Below, piece by piece: positions 19,608 through 30,132 of a stretch of 64,000 nt of DNA. The position numbers and the translations under genes were made by a program. The stretch spans positions 186,001 to 250,000 of the forward strand of contig NZ_WOBR01000002.1 of assembly GCF_009727955.1 (NCBI RefSeq), read 5' to 3'. Origin of the DNA: Aliivibrio fischeri (GTDB taxonomy: Bacteria > Pseudomonadota > Gammaproteobacteria > Enterobacterales > Vibrionaceae). The notes under the pieces were generated by a model. It was not told the DNA's origin, made no database searches, and saw nothing but the letters and a program-made list of their open reading frames with translations. Within the stretch, counting starts at the first letter, position 1. Each line of letters begins with the position of its first letter.

Positions 19608-20996
19608 GTGTTTAAGGTAAATACTCGCTTCCCCCTTTTATCCAGCTTATATGGCCGAATCTTTGCCATTTTTTGGCTAACCTTATTATTGGTTCTTATT
19701 GGGGTTGTTATTGGCCCCAACTTTGACCCTCGTTCTCGTCACAATATTGCAGCTGAGCATCTAACTAAAATGACTCAAATTGCCGCTTACATTACAGGAA
19801 AGTACTCTGAGCGTGACAATTTGAAAAAAACGTTGAAAGAGATCAGTCACCGAGCGCATCGACACGACGAAAATCTTGACCTATTTTTCACCACCCCAAC
19901 GGGTGAAATTTTAGATAAACCAAAAGAACTTCGAGGAAGAAAAAAAGCCTTACTTAACTTTTTAACGCTGTCTGATAATCCCGAATTACCTCAACAAAAA
20001 CTTTATGGAAGAACCATGATGGCTGGTCCTTTTGATATCGTGATTGCCCATGAAACCGTTTATATGTATGTGGGACGATATTGGAAAAAGCCACCACCAT
20101 TTATTCTTAGAATATTAGATAAACCAGGGCAATTACTCTTAGTGACCATGCTTGTAAGTACCCCATTTTTGCTTTGGCTCGCTTGGGCATTAAGTCAACC
20201 AGCAAGGCGTTTACAAAAAGCAGCAGAGCGAGTTGCTAAAGGGCAATTTGAAAAAGATAAAGATCTTGAAAAAGGTCCAAGAGAGTTTAGAAAAACCGGA
20301 CAAAGCTTTAATCAGATGGTTGGCTCATTAAATACCATGATTTCGGGTCAACAACGTTTACTTTCAGATATTTCACACGAATTACGCTCCCCGCTAACCC
20401 GTTTAAGAATGGCGACCGCCCTTGCCACTCGTAAACAAGGGGAAAGTGCAGAACTATCCCGAATAGATATGGAAGCGGATCGTTTAGAACAAATGATATC
20501 TGAGCTATTGGAGCTTTCTCGTATTCAAGTTAATAGTCATCAAGAGCGAGAAAAAACCGATGCCTACTCATTATGGTTTGATATTTTAGAAGACGCCAAA
20601 TTTGAAGCAGAAAATTCAAATAAAGTACTAACGTACTCTAATTTAAAAGAAACTCCAATCTTTGGTAACCCTAATTTATTAATGAGCGCCGTAGAGAACG
20701 TAATACGTAATGCCATTAAATACGGTAACGATGTTGTCACAGTGAACATTAATGACACGGGTAAAATTCTCACCATCATTGTTGATGATAATGGAGAAGG
20801 CGTGCCAGAAGATGAACTACAAGATATCTTTAAGCCTTTCTATCGAGTATCTACCGCTCGCGATCGAAGCAGTGGCGGAACTGGTCTTGGTTTAGCGATT
20901 ACTGAGAGTGCCATTTATCAACACAATGGAACAATTATTGCGAGTCGGAGTCCACTAGGTGGATTACGAATGACAATAACGCTACCAATAGAATAA
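19608..20996 (+). CDS. cpxA: Envelope-stress sensor histidine kinase CpxA
   Basis: Inner-membrane sensor kinase/phosphatase for CpxR. The 462-residue protein starts at GTG (19608), has a first membrane helix near residues 17-38, a periplasmic domain, a second helix near 180-200, HAMP, the H-box DISHELRSPLTRLRMA near 258, and N, D and G boxes (NVIRNAIKYG, DNGEGVP, GGTGLGLAI). No clear terminator follows. Confidence 0.95.
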   Translation: MFKVNTRFPLLSSLYGRIFAIFWLTLLLVLIGVVIGPNFDPRSRHNIAAEHLTKMTQIAAYITGKYSERDNLKKTLKEISHRAHRHDENLDLFFTTPTGEILDKPKELRGRKKALLNFLTLSDNPELPQQKLYGRTMMAGPFDIVIAHETVYMYVGRYWKKPPPFILRILDKPGQLLLVTMLVSTPFLLWLAWALSQPARRLQKAAERVAKGQFEKDKDLEKGPREFRKTGQSFNQMVGSLNTMISGQQRLLSDISHELRSPLTRLRMATALATRKQGESAELSRIDMEADRLEQMISELLELSRIQVNSHQEREKTDAYSLWFDILEDAKFEAENSNKVLTYSNLKETPIFGNPNLLMSAVENVIRNAIKYGNDVVTVNINDTGKILTIIVDDNGEGVPEDELQDIFKPFYRVSTARDRSSGGTGLGLAITESAIYQHNGTIIASRSPLGGLRMTITLPIE

Positions 20997-21129
20997 GTTC
21001 TTCCTAGCTCCCAAGAATAACCATCACACATGGCCTATATCAAACAGAATTAATCTCGATATAAGTCATGTGTTATTTGGGTGAGTTTAGATATACTGCT
21101 TTTAATTTCCGTTTATTCAAGAGTTCATT

Positions 21130-21609
21130 ATGTTTGATATTGCGCTGTACGAACCTGAAATTGCCCCAAATACGGGCAACATTATCCGATTATCTGCTAA
21201 CTGTGGTGCAAACCTACATTTGATTGAACCATTAGGATTCGATTTAGAAGAGAAAAAACTCCGTCGCGCAGGTTTAGACTACCATGATTTAGCGCACGTA
21301 AAACGCCACAAAAACTACGCCGCGTTTCTTGAATATTTAGCCAATGACAGTGATGTAGAACACCGTATTTTTGCTTGTACAACGAAAACGACTGGTCACC
21401 ACACAACACCAAGCTACCAAAAAGGTGATGTGCTGTTATTTGGTCCTGAGACTCGTGGATTACCAGCTGATTTAATTGATGGCTTACCAATGGAACAACG
21501 AGTTCGCATTCCAATGATGCCAGATAGTCGCAGCTTAAACTTATCTAACTCTGTTGCAATCATTGTATTCGAAGCATGGCGTCAAATGGGATTTGAAGGC
21601 GGATTATAA
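21130..21609 (+). CDS. trmL: tRNA (cytidine(34)-2'-O)-methyltransferase TrmL
   Basis: SPOUT-fold methyltransferase that 2'-O-methylates the wobble base of leucine tRNAs. The 159-residue protein has the knot motifs PNTGNIIRL near residue 14, [11 protein letters not shown] near 100 and [18 protein letters not shown] near 125. It is convergent with cysE across a strong terminator, as in E. coli. Confidence 0.95.
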   Translation: MFDIALYEPEIAPNTGNIIRLSANCGANLHLIEPLGFDLEEKKLRRAGLDYHDLAHVKRHKNYAAFLEYLANDSDVEHRIFACTTKTTGHHTTPSYQKGDVLLFGPETRGLPADLIDGLPMEQRVRIPMMPDSRSLNLSNSVAIIVFEAWRQMGFEGGL

Positions 21610-21635
21610 TCCCCAATCAATATGAAACCCTAGAT

Positions 21636-21670
21636 ACAAAAATAGCCACTAGAGAGTGGCTATTTTTGTA
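21636..21670. terminator. Bidirectional terminator between trmL and cysE
   Basis: Stem ACAAAAATAGCCACT / AGTGGCTATTTTTGT with a short loop, between two convergent genes. Confidence 0.88.
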
Positions 21671-21687
21671 TACATAATGAGGTTTTA

Positions 21688-22509
21688 TTAAATCCCGTCC
21701 CCTGCAACAAAGGTTTGAGACTTACCGTTAAACTGTTGGTCCATATCAAGAGATGGCATTTCAGAACTAGGGCGCCCAACGATTTTTGCAGGAACACCCG
21801 CAACCGTCGTATGAGGAGGGACAGCCTGTAGTACCACAGAGCACGAACCAATTTTAGCGCCAACTCCAACTTCAATGTTACCTAAAATCTTCGCACCAGC
21901 ACCAATCATAACCCCTTCACGGATCTTAGGGTGACGATCGCCACACTCTTTACCTGTACCACCGAGTGTCACGTCTTGCAGGATAGAAACATCATTTTCA
22001 ACCACTGCAGTTTCACCAATAACGATACCTGTAGCATGGTCAAACATGATCCCTTTACCGATTGTAGCTGCAGGATGAACATCCACCTGACAAGCAACCG
22101 AGATTTCATTTTGTAGGTACGTTGCTAATGCAACACGACCTTGTTTCCATAGCCAGTTTGATACACGATAGCCTTGCAGTGCGTGATAACCTTTTAAATA
22201 CAATAAAGGCATTGAGTACATAGAAACCGCAGGGTCTCGAGTTACCGTTGCACAAATATCGCATGCAGCAGCATCAGTAATCGTTGGATCTGAAGCAAAC
22301 GCCTCTTCAACTACTTCGCGAACGGCCATAGCTGGCATTGAAGCTGTCGCCAATTTATTCGCTAAAATATAACTCAATGCTGCAGCTAAATTTTCATGTT
22401 TAATGATGGTTGCATGATAAAAGCTTGCAAGCATGGGTTCTTGTTCTGATTGCTCACGAGCTTCTCGAACAATACATTCCCATACTTTGTGTTTCTTACA
22501 TTCATTCAT
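21688..22509 (-). CDS. cysE: Serine O-acetyltransferase
   Basis: First committed enzyme of cysteine synthesis, forming O-acetylserine from serine and acetyl-CoA. The 273-residue protein has an N-terminal helical SATase domain and a C-terminal left-handed beta-helix of hexapeptide repeats (DVHPAATIGKGIMFDHATGIVIGE and following turns). The C-terminus ends in Ile (GDGI), the residue that inserts into the CysK active site in the cysteine synthase complex. It is 18 bases downstream of gpsA in a secB-gpsA-cysE operon order. Confidence 0.96.
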   Translation of the reverse strand: MNECKKHKVWECIVREAREQSEQEPMLASFYHATIIKHENLAAALSYILANKLATASMPAMAVREVVEEAFASDPTITDAAACDICATVTRDPAVSMYSMPLLYLKGYHALQGYRVSNWLWKQGRVALATYLQNEISVACQVDVHPAATIGKGIMFDHATGIVIGETAVVENDVSILQDVTLGGTGKECGDRHPKIREGVMIGAGAKILGNIEVGVGAKIGSCSVVLQAVPPHTTVAGVPAKIVGRPSSEMPSLDMDQQFNGKSQTFVAGDGI

Positions 22510-22527
22510 CTTAATACCATCCTTGAA

Positions 22528-23550
22528 TTACGATTCTGATTTTTTATCTCGCGCTAATAAGTCCTGCGCTGCAACTCTTGCATCTTTTCCTTGATACAAT
22601 ACTTGATAAATTTGCTCAACTATAGGCATTTCAACACCCATACGGTTCGCCAACAACCATACTTCTTTGGTATTGCGATAACCCTCAACCACTTGGCCAA
22701 TTTCTTCTTGAGCGCTATCTACATCGCCACCTTGACCTAGAGCCAAACCAAAACGACGGTTACGAGACTGGTTATCAGTACAAGTTAATACTAAGTCACC
22801 TAAACCTGCCATACCCATAAAAGTTTCAGCTTCAGCACCTAAAGCCACGCCTAATCGAGTCATTTCAGCTAAACCACGAGTGATTAAGGCTGTACGAGCA
22901 TTAGCACCAAAACCAATACCATCAGACATACCCGCACCAATAGCGATTACGTTTTTCACCGCTCCACCTAATTGCATTCCCGTAAAGTCATTATTTGCAT
23001 AAACACGGAATGTTTTAGAGCAGTGGATTTTTTCTTGTAGGTCTTTAACAAACTCTTGATCAGGAGACGCAACAGCGATCGCCGTTGGCATACCAGAAGC
23101 AAGTTCTTTAGCAAAAGTAGGTCCAGAAAGCACAGCCAGTGAATGCGATTCACCTAATGCCTCAACTGCCACTTCTTTTAATAAACGACCTGTTTCAGGC
23201 TCAAGCCCTTTTGTCGCCCAGCAGATACGTGAATCGTCACGTAAAAATGGTTTTACATTACCAAGAACCAAACCAAACACATGACTCGGAACCACAACAA
23301 GTAAATCACGACTTGCTTGAACTGATTTTTCAAGATCAGTCGACATGATTAATGATGGTGGAAAAGCAACACCAGGTAAAAACTCTTCATTTGCACGATC
23401 GGCTTCAAGACGATTCATATGCGCTTCTTCGTGGCCCCATAAAATCACTTTTGCACCATTGCGAGCAAGAGAAATAGCCAGAGACGTTCCGTATGAACCA
23501 GCACCAAGTACGGTCATTGAAATATCAGAGTAATCAGTTTGTGTTGTCAT
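22528..23550 (-). CDS. gpsA: Glycerol-3-phosphate dehydrogenase [NAD(P)+]
   Basis: Makes sn-glycerol 3-phosphate for phospholipid synthesis; cytoplasmic. From the ATG at 23550 the product is 340 residues and begins [21 protein letters not shown], with GGATGG upstream. A longer reading from a TTG at 23568 adds six residues without support. The Rossmann motif GAGSYGTSL, the catalytic-region [11 protein letters not shown] and the substrate-site [14 protein letters not shown] are present. It lies between secB and cysE. Confidence 0.96.
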   Translation of the reverse strand: MTTQTDYSDISMTVLGAGSYGTSLAISLARNGAKVILWGHEEAHMNRLEADRANEEFLPGVAFPPSLIMSTDLEKSVQASRDLLVVVPSHVFGLVLGNVKPFLRDDSRICWATKGLEPETGRLLKEVAVEALGESHSLAVLSGPTFAKELASGMPTAIAVASPDQEFVKDLQEKIHCSKTFRVYANNDFTGMQLGGAVKNVIAIGAGMSDGIGFGANARTALITRGLAEMTRLGVALGAEAETFMGMAGLGDLVLTCTDNQSRNRRFGLALGQGGDVDSAQEEIGQVVEGYRNTKEVWLLANRMGVEMPIVEQIYQVLYQGKDARVAAQDLLARDKKSES

Positions 23551-23709
23551 TGTGACCATCCAAAACAAGTATCAAGAGATACAGTTATATTAAAAGCAAA
23601 ATGCACTTTCTACCAAAATACAGAAACTATAAAGCGTATAGAAACCATATTAGATAAAAAAGTGCATTTATTCTCTACAAATTAATCAATAGCGCAAGGC
23701 TATTCATTA

Positions 23710-24180
23710 TTATGCTTCAGAAGGCGCAGCTGCGTTTTCTTGAGCTTGGCTTTGTAGGTAGTTCATAAACAATGCGTCAAAGTTAACTGGTGCAAGGTTT
23801 AGTTGTGGGAAAGTACCTTTAACTACTAGGCTAGAGATAGTTTCACGAGCGTATGGGAACAGAATGTTCGGACAGAATGCACCTAGGCAATGAGCTAGTT
23901 GAGCTTCTTCCATTTGACCAGCAGTAAAGATACCACCTTGTTGAACTTCACAAAGGAATGCTGTCTCTTCTTCGTTCTTAACTGTAACAGTCAGACGTAG
24001 AACTACTTCATAAACACCTTCACCTAGTTCACGGCTTTGAGTATCAAGATCCAGTTTAACATCTGGATTCCACTCTTTTTGGAACATTGTTGGTGAATTT
24101 GGCGCTTCAAAAGATACGTCTTTTAGGAAAATACGTTGAATTGCGAAGTTTTGTTGTTGCGCTTGTGCTGCTTCAGCCAT
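23710..24180 (-). CDS. secB: Protein-export chaperone SecB
   Basis: Tetrameric cytosolic chaperone that keeps precursors unfolded and hands them to SecA. The 156-residue protein has the typical [18 protein letters not shown]-terminus and the conserved [14 protein letters not shown] segment near residue 108. Its start is 129 bases from the yibN stop; grxC, which sits between yibN and secB in E. coli, is absent. Confidence 0.96.
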   Translation of the reverse strand: MAEAAQAQQQNFAIQRIFLKDVSFEAPNSPTMFQKEWNPDVKLDLDTQSRELGEGVYEVVLRLTVTVKNEEETAFLCEVQQGGIFTAGQMEEAQLAHCLGAFCPNILFPYARETISSLVVKGTFPQLNLAPVNFDALFMNYLQSQAQENAAAPSEA

Positions 24181-24309
24181 GGGAAAAGTCCTTTATGTAA
24201 TATGTATATGAATGCAGAATAACGATGTCACCTTACTCTGCATTCGTGATATCTAAAAAATGAGCCAGATATCACATCAAAATGAATCAATTGCTTAGGA
24301 AAGCGGCAA

Positions 24310-24747
24310 TTATTTTTTGCCTTTAACTAACGGTAAGTTAGCTTCATTCCAAGAGATTAGGCCATTCTTAAGTAATTTAACTTGCTCAAAACCAGCTTTG
24401 TGCAAATCATTTGCCGCTGCTTGAGCCGTCTGACCTGTTTTACATACAACAATAATTGGGGTTGTTTTTGAGTTTTCAAGACCAGACAAGTTACCTGCTT
24501 TAATGTCACTTGGTAAAATGTGACGTGCATCCGTAATATGACCAGATTTAAACTCATCTTTAGAGCGAATATCTAAAACAATCGCATCTTCACGGTTCAT
24601 TAGTGTTGTTGCTTGTGCAGGGTCAACTTCTTGGTAACCTGCTGTTTTTTGTTTTACTACGTTTTGAATTAACGCGACAACAATACCAATCCACACAACA
24701 GCTAAAATCATGTTGTTGCTTACAAAATCAATGATCGAGGTTTCCAT
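24310..24747 (-). CDS. yibN: Membrane-anchored rhodanese-like protein YibN
   Basis: 145-residue protein with one N-terminal membrane helix (about residues 10-30) and a rhodanese domain (about 45-140) with the active-site loop VVCKTGQTA, so a sulfurtransferase active-site Cys is present. The start at 24747 (METSIIDFVSNN) is preferred: it gives the family length of about 143, and the longer reading from 24882 adds an unrelated leader into the envC control region. Function in the cell is not established from sequence. Divergent from envC. Confidence 0.88.
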   Translation of the reverse strand: METSIIDFVSNNMILAVVWIGIVVALIQNVVKQKTAGYQEVDPAQATTLMNREDAIVLDIRSKDEFKSGHITDARHILPSDIKAGNLSGLENSKTTPIIVVCKTGQTAQAAANDLHKAGFEQVKLLKNGLISWNEANLPLVKGKK

Positions 24748-24969
24748 ATTCTTTATCTCTGATGTTTTAGATAACTCAATACCACAAATAGGCTCGGTTA
24801 CCATAGGCTCTAAATTTGAAGCGAAAGTATACCCTAGGGTTTGTTCTGAAACTAGCAAGGATAAAAAAACTCGTAAATACAAAGAAAATGCTGTGATATT
24901 GGTTTTACAATTGAGACCAAAGTTAAACTCTGTCTAGTCAGAACTCACTCGATCTGAAATAATGCAGCG

Positions 24970-26115
24970 ATGAACATATCCCTTTTAAATAATTCTTTCT
25001 CTTGTCGTCGATTGGCTACGACAGCGTTAGTGTGCCTGGCATTTTCTTCTCCAATCTTGGTTCACGCAAGTGATGCCGAATTAAAAGGAATGAAACAAGA
25101 AATATCCCGCCAGAGCTCTGTACTAAGCAAGCAGAAAAAAGAACTCTCTAGCCTTCAAAACAGTCTTAAAAAGCATGAAGTATCGATAGCAAACGCATCG
25201 AAAAAAATACGTAATGCCGAACAAGAGTTAACGACATTAAAAAGCTCTATTAGTAACCTTAAGCAACAGCAATCTGAATTGACACAACAACAGATTGGAC
25301 AGACTGAAATATTAAAAGATCTGTTAGTAAACTATTACTTAACCAGTCGAAATAACCAGTTATCAAATGTGCTTAGCGGTGATGATGTGACCAAAATGGA
25401 TCGCATGACTCAATACGCCCAACGCATATCAGAAGCTCGTGTTGGTGCTATCTCTCAATTAGAGTTCACCAATATGCAGCTTGAAGAAAAAGAAGCTGAT
25501 TTACTTAAAAAACAACAACGTCAAAGTGAACTTCTTGCTCAATACAAAAAAGAGAAAGTGACACTTCAAACATCGCAGAATAAACGTAAAAATACCGTTT
25601 CAAGTATCAGAAAGCGCATTACAAACGAAAGCAGTTATTTAAATGAACTGCAGCAAAATGAAAAACGTTTAAAAACAGCGATAGCTAAAGCAAAAGCGAA
25701 GAATAATGTACCAATGGATGGCATTGGCCGACAAAAAGGTCGTCTACCTTGGCCAATAAGTAATCCAAAAACATTACACAGTTTTGGCACGAAACAAACA
25801 GGCCAATTAACTTGGAAAGGTATGGTGCTCGCTGGTGATTACGGAACGCCTGTAAAAGCAGTCTATTCTGGTAAAGTTGTTTTTGCTGATTGGCTACGTG
25901 GCTATGGCTTAATGGTATTAATCGATCACGGTAAAGGCGATATGACGCTTTATGGCTACAACCAAAGCCTAATGAAAAAAGAAGGCGATAAAGTACGAGC
26001 GGGAGAAACCATTGCGGTTGTTGGTGACAGTGGCGGTCAAGACAGACCTTCGCTTTACTTTGAGATCCGTCGTAACAGTAAAGCACAAAACCCACGCTCT
26101 TGGCTAAGACGCTAA
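24970..26115 (+). CDS. envC: Murein hydrolase activator EnvC
   Basis: Periplasmic divisome-linked activator of the amidases AmiA and AmiB. The 381-residue protein has a signal peptide (about residues 1-33), a long coiled coil (about 35-240) and a C-terminal LytM (peptidase M23) domain (about 260-381). The LytM domain appears degenerate: zinc-ligand positions are not intact (for example VLAGDYGTPV in place of a HxxxD type motif), as expected for a non-catalytic activator. The amidase target AmiB is encoded at 1082. Confidence 0.94.
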   Translation: MNISLLNNSFSCRRLATTALVCLAFSSPILVHASDAELKGMKQEISRQSSVLSKQKKELSSLQNSLKKHEVSIANASKKIRNAEQELTTLKSSISNLKQQQSELTQQQIGQTEILKDLLVNYYLTSRNNQLSNVLSGDDVTKMDRMTQYAQRISEARVGAISQLEFTNMQLEEKEADLLKKQQRQSELLAQYKKEKVTLQTSQNKRKNTVSSIRKRITNESSYLNELQQNEKRLKTAIAKAKAKNNVPMDGIGRQKGRLPWPISNPKTLHSFGTKQTGQLTWKGMVLAGDYGTPVKAVYSGKVVFADWLRGYGLMVLIDHGKGDMTLYGYNQSLMKKEGDKVRAGETIAVVGDSGGQDRPSLYFEIRRNSKAQNPRSWLRR

Positions 26116-26126
26116 TTATGAAATAC

Positions 26127-26167
26127 TAAAAAGCCGCATTATGTTCATTCATAATGCGGCTTTTTTA
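26127..26167. terminator. Bidirectional terminator between envC and fxsA
   Basis: Stem AAGCCGCATTAT / ATAATGCGGCTT with an 8-base loop and A and T runs on either side, between convergent genes. Confidence 0.9.
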
Positions 26168-26190
26168 TTTAATTCGATAAATTAAGATAA

Positions 26191-26724
26191 CTATTTTAGG
26201 GTTTTATTCGGATCGTCTTCTTTACGCTGGAACTCCCCCTCAAAGACATCCCCTTGTTGCTCATCCTGACGTGAGTGATCAAATGGGCTACCTTGATTAA
26301 ACGGACCATTTTGATCAAAGCCACCGCCAAATCCTGCATGAAAGCCTCCTTGAGACGCGCCCATATTATTCACTTTAACTCGACTCATTAGTTGTTTAGC
26401 TAAATAAGCTCTTGGAGCTGGTAATAGTACCAACATACCTAACGTATCTGTCATAAAACCAGGAGTAAGCAGTAATACACCTGCAACCGCTAACATAACC
26501 CCTTCAACAATTTGCTGTGCAGGTAATTCACCCTGCTGCAATTTTGATTGCACAGACATTAGGGTTTGAATCCCTTGACTACGCACTAATGATGCTCCAA
26601 CAAAAGCAGTAATAAGAACTAATGCGATAGTTGGCCACATTCCTAACATTCCTCCGACTTGCACAAACAGCGCAATTTCAATGATAGGCACAAATATAAA
26701 CATCACTAATAAAATAGGAAACAC
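26191..26724 (-). CDS. fxsA: FxsA family membrane protein
   Basis: 177-residue inner-membrane protein with four hydrophobic segments (about residues 1-50 and 65-105) and a hydrophilic Gly/Asn/Gln-rich tail. FxsA was named for suppressing F exclusion of phage T7 in E. coli when overproduced; its biochemical role is unclear. The VGASLVRSQG segment and the PGFMTDTLG segment are family hallmarks. It is divergent from aspA, as in E. coli. Confidence 0.9.
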   Translation of the reverse strand: MFPILLVMFIFVPIIEIALFVQVGGMLGMWPTIALVLITAFVGASLVRSQGIQTLMSVQSKLQQGELPAQQIVEGVMLAVAGVLLLTPGFMTDTLGMLVLLPAPRAYLAKQLMSRVKVNNMGASQGGFHAGFGGGFDQNGPFNQGSPFDHSRQDEQQGDVFEGEFQRKEDDPNKTLK

Positions 26725-27156
26725 GGTTCACCTCTAACGGATTTAAGACTATTTGAACACTTTATTTAATCTACTTAGTGTAGCAGGCAAATACTTCAAA
26801 CGTTTTTTTCTCTCTCTAATTTGTTAAATGAGGCACACCGACCACTTTTTCAACAAAAAAGACTGTAAAAGAGTGTAAACAGACATCAAAGTCGTTAACT
26901 CGAGTAGCAGTTATATAACCTATAAAGTAAATATATTAACAACTAGTGAGAGCATTATCGCAATTTGAAATATTTTGCAAAAACTAGACTTAAAAAGTGA
27001 TCAAGTTAACACTTTTACCACTAAAGAGGTGTATGATGACATTAAAACAAGGCATCAGGTACGATATTGATCAACTCTGACGAACGGACTCTACTCGCAG
27101 ATATGGTCACTTGGAAAGAATCCAATTATTAAAATATAGAACCTTAAAGGCTTACT
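26725..27156. promoter_or_regulatory. fxsA-aspA control region (432 bases, no gene)
   Basis: No open reading frame of note is seen. A CRP-like imperfect dyad AGTGA-N6-TAACA lies at 26996-27011 (two mismatches to TGTGA-N6-TCACA), which could serve aspA; aspA is CRP-controlled in E. coli. No full FNR dyad was found, only the half site TTGAT near 27067. The assignment is weak. Confidence 0.35.
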
Positions 27157-28608
27157 ATGACTCAGATGCTTGATTTAGATAAAAATAATACTGCGGCAAC
27201 TCGTATTGAAGAAGATTTACTAGGTGAACGTCACGTTCCTGCTGAAGCTTACTACGGTATTCACACTCTTCGTGCTATCGAAAACTTCAATATCTCTAAT
27301 GTAACAATTTCTGATGTTCCAGAATTTGTACGCGGCATGATCTACACTAAAAAAGCGGCGGCACTAGCGAACAAAGAATTGGGCGCTATTCCTTCACAAG
27401 TTGGTGAATACATCATTAAAGCATGTGACCTTATCCTTGAAACAGGTAAGTGTATGGATCAATTCCCATCTGACGTTTTCCAAGGTGGTGCTGGTACTTC
27501 TGTTAACATGAACGCTAACGAAGTTATCGCTAACGTTGCTCTTGAATTAATGGGCAAACAAAAAGGCGAATACGACATCGTTAACCCTAACGATCATGTA
27601 AACAAATCTCAATCAACTAACTGTGCATACCCTACAGGTTTCCGTATTGCGGTATACAACAGCATGATGAAACTGATCGAAGCGATTGAATACCTAAAAG
27701 GCGCATTCGATCTTAAAGATCAAGAATTCCGTAACATCCTGAAAATGGGTCGTACTCAACTTCAAGATGCAGTTCCAATGACTGTTGGTCAAGAGTTCCA
27801 CGCTTGGGGTGTTCTACTTCAAGAAGAAGTGAAAAACCTTAACTACACAGCACAACTTCTTTTAGAAGTGAACATTGGTGCAACAGCAATCGGTACTGGC
27901 TTAAACGCAGCAACTGGTTACCAAGAAGCAGCAGTTAAACACCTATCTGAAGTAACAGGTCTACCATGTGTTGCTGCTGAAGACTTAATCGAAGCAACAT
28001 CTGACTGTGGTGCTTACGTAATGATCCACGGTGCGCTAAAACGTACTGCGGTTAAGATGTCTAAGATCTGTAATGATTTACGTCTTCTTTCTTCTGGTCC
28101 TCGTGCTGGTCTAAATGAATTGAACCTTCCAGAGCTTCAAGCTGGTTCTTCAATCATGCCTGCTAAAGTTAACCCAGTAATCCCAGAAGTTGTTAACCAA
28201 GTATGTTTCAAAGTAATTGGTAACGATACAACAGTGACTTTCGCTGCTGAAGCGGGTCAATTACAACTAAACGTAATGGAACCTGTTATTGGTCAAGCTC
28301 TGTTTGAATCAATCGATATCCTACGTAATGCATGTGTGAACCTACGTGATAAGTGTATTGATGGCATCACTGTAAACAAAGAAGTATGTGAAGCTCACGT
28401 ATTTAACTCTATCGGTATCGTAACTTACCTAAACCCATTCATTGGCCACCACGAAGGTGACATTGTTGGTAAAATCTGTGCTGAAACAGGTAAGAGTGTT
28501 CGTGAAGTAGTTCTAGAGCGCGGTCTACTGACTGAAGAGCAACTAGATGACATCTTCTCTGTTGAGAACCTTATGCACCCAGAATACAAAGCAAAACGTT
28601 ACGATTAA
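27157..28608 (+). CDS. aspA: Aspartate ammonia-lyase
   Basis: Converts L-aspartate to fumarate and ammonia, feeding fumarate respiration. The 483-residue protein has the fumarase/aspartase signature [11 protein letters not shown] near residue 327, the [10 protein letters not shown] segment near 110 and the [11 protein letters not shown] segment near 148. Codon use suggests high expression. It is followed by dcuA; with frdABCD in the same window this supplies and uses fumarate. Confidence 0.97.
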   Translation: MTQMLDLDKNNTAATRIEEDLLGERHVPAEAYYGIHTLRAIENFNISNVTISDVPEFVRGMIYTKKAAALANKELGAIPSQVGEYIIKACDLILETGKCMDQFPSDVFQGGAGTSVNMNANEVIANVALELMGKQKGEYDIVNPNDHVNKSQSTNCAYPTGFRIAVYNSMMKLIEAIEYLKGAFDLKDQEFRNILKMGRTQLQDAVPMTVGQEFHAWGVLLQEEVKNLNYTAQLLLEVNIGATAIGTGLNAATGYQEAAVKHLSEVTGLPCVAAEDLIEATSDCGAYVMIHGALKRTAVKMSKICNDLRLLSSGPRAGLNELNLPELQAGSSIMPAKVNPVIPEVVNQVCFKVIGNDTTVTFAAEAGQLQLNVMEPVIGQALFESIDILRNACVNLRDKCIDGITVNKEVCEAHVFNSIGIVTYLNPFIGHHEGDIVGKICAETGKSVREVVLERGLLTEEQLDDIFSVENLMHPEYKAKRYD

Positions 28609-28622
28609 TTCTTAACAGTAAA

Positions 28623-28650
28623 TAGCGAGCTCTCAGGGGCTCGCTTTTTT
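28623..28650 (+). terminator. Rho-independent terminator after aspA
   Basis: Stem AGCGAGC / GCTCGCT with an 8-base loop, followed by a T run, 14 bases past the aspA stop. It may be partial, since dcuA follows in the same direction. Confidence 0.8.
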
Positions 28651-28773
28651 TATTTGTAATTTCTTATTTATAAAATACTCAAAGTAATTATTCATATTTT
28701 TTCCTAATTGCTATATATAGCTACCTAGTTCAAATAGGAATAATTATTTAAATATTAAAAAGTGGAGTTTCAT

Positions 28774-30075
28774 ATGATTGCTGTACAACTTTTTGTAGTA
28801 CTGCTGTTCATCTATTTAGGTGCGCGCATCGGTGGTATTGGTATTGGTTTTGCGGGTGGTGCCGGTGTGCTAGTTCTGACCATGATTTTAGGTCTGGACG
28901 CAGGTTCTATTCCTATTGATGTTATCCTAATTATCATGTCTGTTATTACTGCTATCGCTGCAATGCAAGTTGCTGGTGGTATGGACTGGTTGGTTGATCT
29001 AGCAGAAAAATTCTTACGTAAGAATCCAAAACGCATTACTTTCTACGCACCTATCGTGACTTATTTCATGACGATGCTAGCAGGTACAGGCCACACGGCT
29101 TTCTCTACACTTCCAGTTATTGCTGAAGTAGCGAAAGAACAAGGTGTTCGTCCATCTCGCCCACTTTCTATCGCCGTTGTTGCATCTCAAATTGCAATCA
29201 CAGCGTCTCCTATTTCAGCGGCGGTTGTTTTCTTCTCTGGTATTCTTGAACCTCTAGGTGTGGATTACTTAACGCTATTAGCAGTATGTATTCCTTCAAC
29301 ATTCCTTGCATGTATGGTTGGTGCTTTTGTTGCTAACTTCCTAGGTTGTGAACTAAAAGATGATGTTGTTTATCAAGATCGCCTTCAAAAAGGCCTAATT
29401 AAGATGAATGGCACAGGTAAGCGTGAAATCTTACCAACTGCAAAAGCATCTGTTTACATCTTCTGTGCGGCAATCATTGCTGTTGTGGCTTATGCAACAA
29501 TGATCAGTGGTAGTGTTGGTCTAATTGAACACCCAACCATTGGTCGTAACGAAGCTATCATGGCTCTAATGCTAACAGCAGCTGCGGCAATTGTTACTTT
29601 CACTAAAATTGATGCGTCTAAAATTGCTAACGCAGCGACGTTTAAATCAGGTATGAGTGCTTGTGTATGTGTGCTTGGTGTTGCTTGGTTAGGTGATACA
29701 TTTGTATCTTCTCACATTGGCGAAATCAAAGAGTTCTCTGCTCATATCCTTGAACAATACCCTTGGATGCTAGCCGTTGTTTTATTCTTTGCTTCAATGC
29801 TTCTTTACTCTCAAGGCGCAACAACAACAGCTCTAATGCCTGCTGCTCTTGCTATCGGTGTTGCACCAATCACAGCAGTTGCTTCTTTTGCTGCAGTAAG
29901 TGCACTGTTCGTTCTTCCAACTTACCCTACACTGCTTGCAGCGGTTGAGATGGATGATACGGGTTCAACACGTATCGGTAACCTAGTATTTAACCACCCA
30001 TTCTTTATCCCTGGTGTGGCAACTATCGCAACGTCTGTTGCTCTAGGTTTTGCATTCGGTGGTATTATTCTTTAA
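28774..30075 (+). CDS. dcuA: Anaerobic C4-dicarboxylate transporter DcuA
   Basis: Inner-membrane antiporter exchanging aspartate or fumarate for succinate. The start at 28774 (MIAVQLFVVLLFIYLGARIGG) is set by GTGGAG 6 bases upstream; a reading from 28762 would start inside that site. The 433 residues are almost entirely hydrophobic helices, with the AGTGHTAFSTLPVI segment typical of the Dcu family. The aspA-dcuA order is as in E. coli. Confidence 0.95.
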   Translation: MIAVQLFVVLLFIYLGARIGGIGIGFAGGAGVLVLTMILGLDAGSIPIDVILIIMSVITAIAAMQVAGGMDWLVDLAEKFLRKNPKRITFYAPIVTYFMTMLAGTGHTAFSTLPVIAEVAKEQGVRPSRPLSIAVVASQIAITASPISAAVVFFSGILEPLGVDYLTLLAVCIPSTFLACMVGAFVANFLGCELKDDVVYQDRLQKGLIKMNGTGKREILPTAKASVYIFCAAIIAVVAYATMISGSVGLIEHPTIGRNEAIMALMLTAAAAIVTFTKIDASKIANAATFKSGMSACVCVLGVAWLGDTFVSSHIGEIKEFSAHILEQYPWMLAVVLFFASMLLYSQGATTTALMPAALAIGVAPITAVASFAAVSALFVLPTYPTLLAAVEMDDTGSTRIGNLVFNHPFFIPGVATIATSVALGFAFGGIIL

Positions 30076-30100
30076 TAGGTGAATTGCAATAATATCCCTC

Positions 30101-30132
30101 AAATGGCAGCTGAATAAGCTGCCATTTTTTTT
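30101..30132 (+). terminator. Terminator between dcuA and uspA
   Basis: Stem AAATGGCAGCT / AGCTGCCATTT with a 5-base loop and a T run. It sits between convergent genes; the flanking bases favour use by dcuA. Confidence 0.85.

Noticed and set aside
24748-24882. 45-residue extension of yibN
   Set aside because: It covers the shared yibN-envC promoter region and does not match the family; the membrane helix begins near the ATG at 24747.
26996-27011. CRP-like dyad before aspA
   Set aside because: It has two mismatches, so it is reported only within the intergenic entry and not as a confident site.
28762-28773. GTG upstream of dcuA
   Set aside because: It lies inside the ribosome-binding site of the ATG at 28774.
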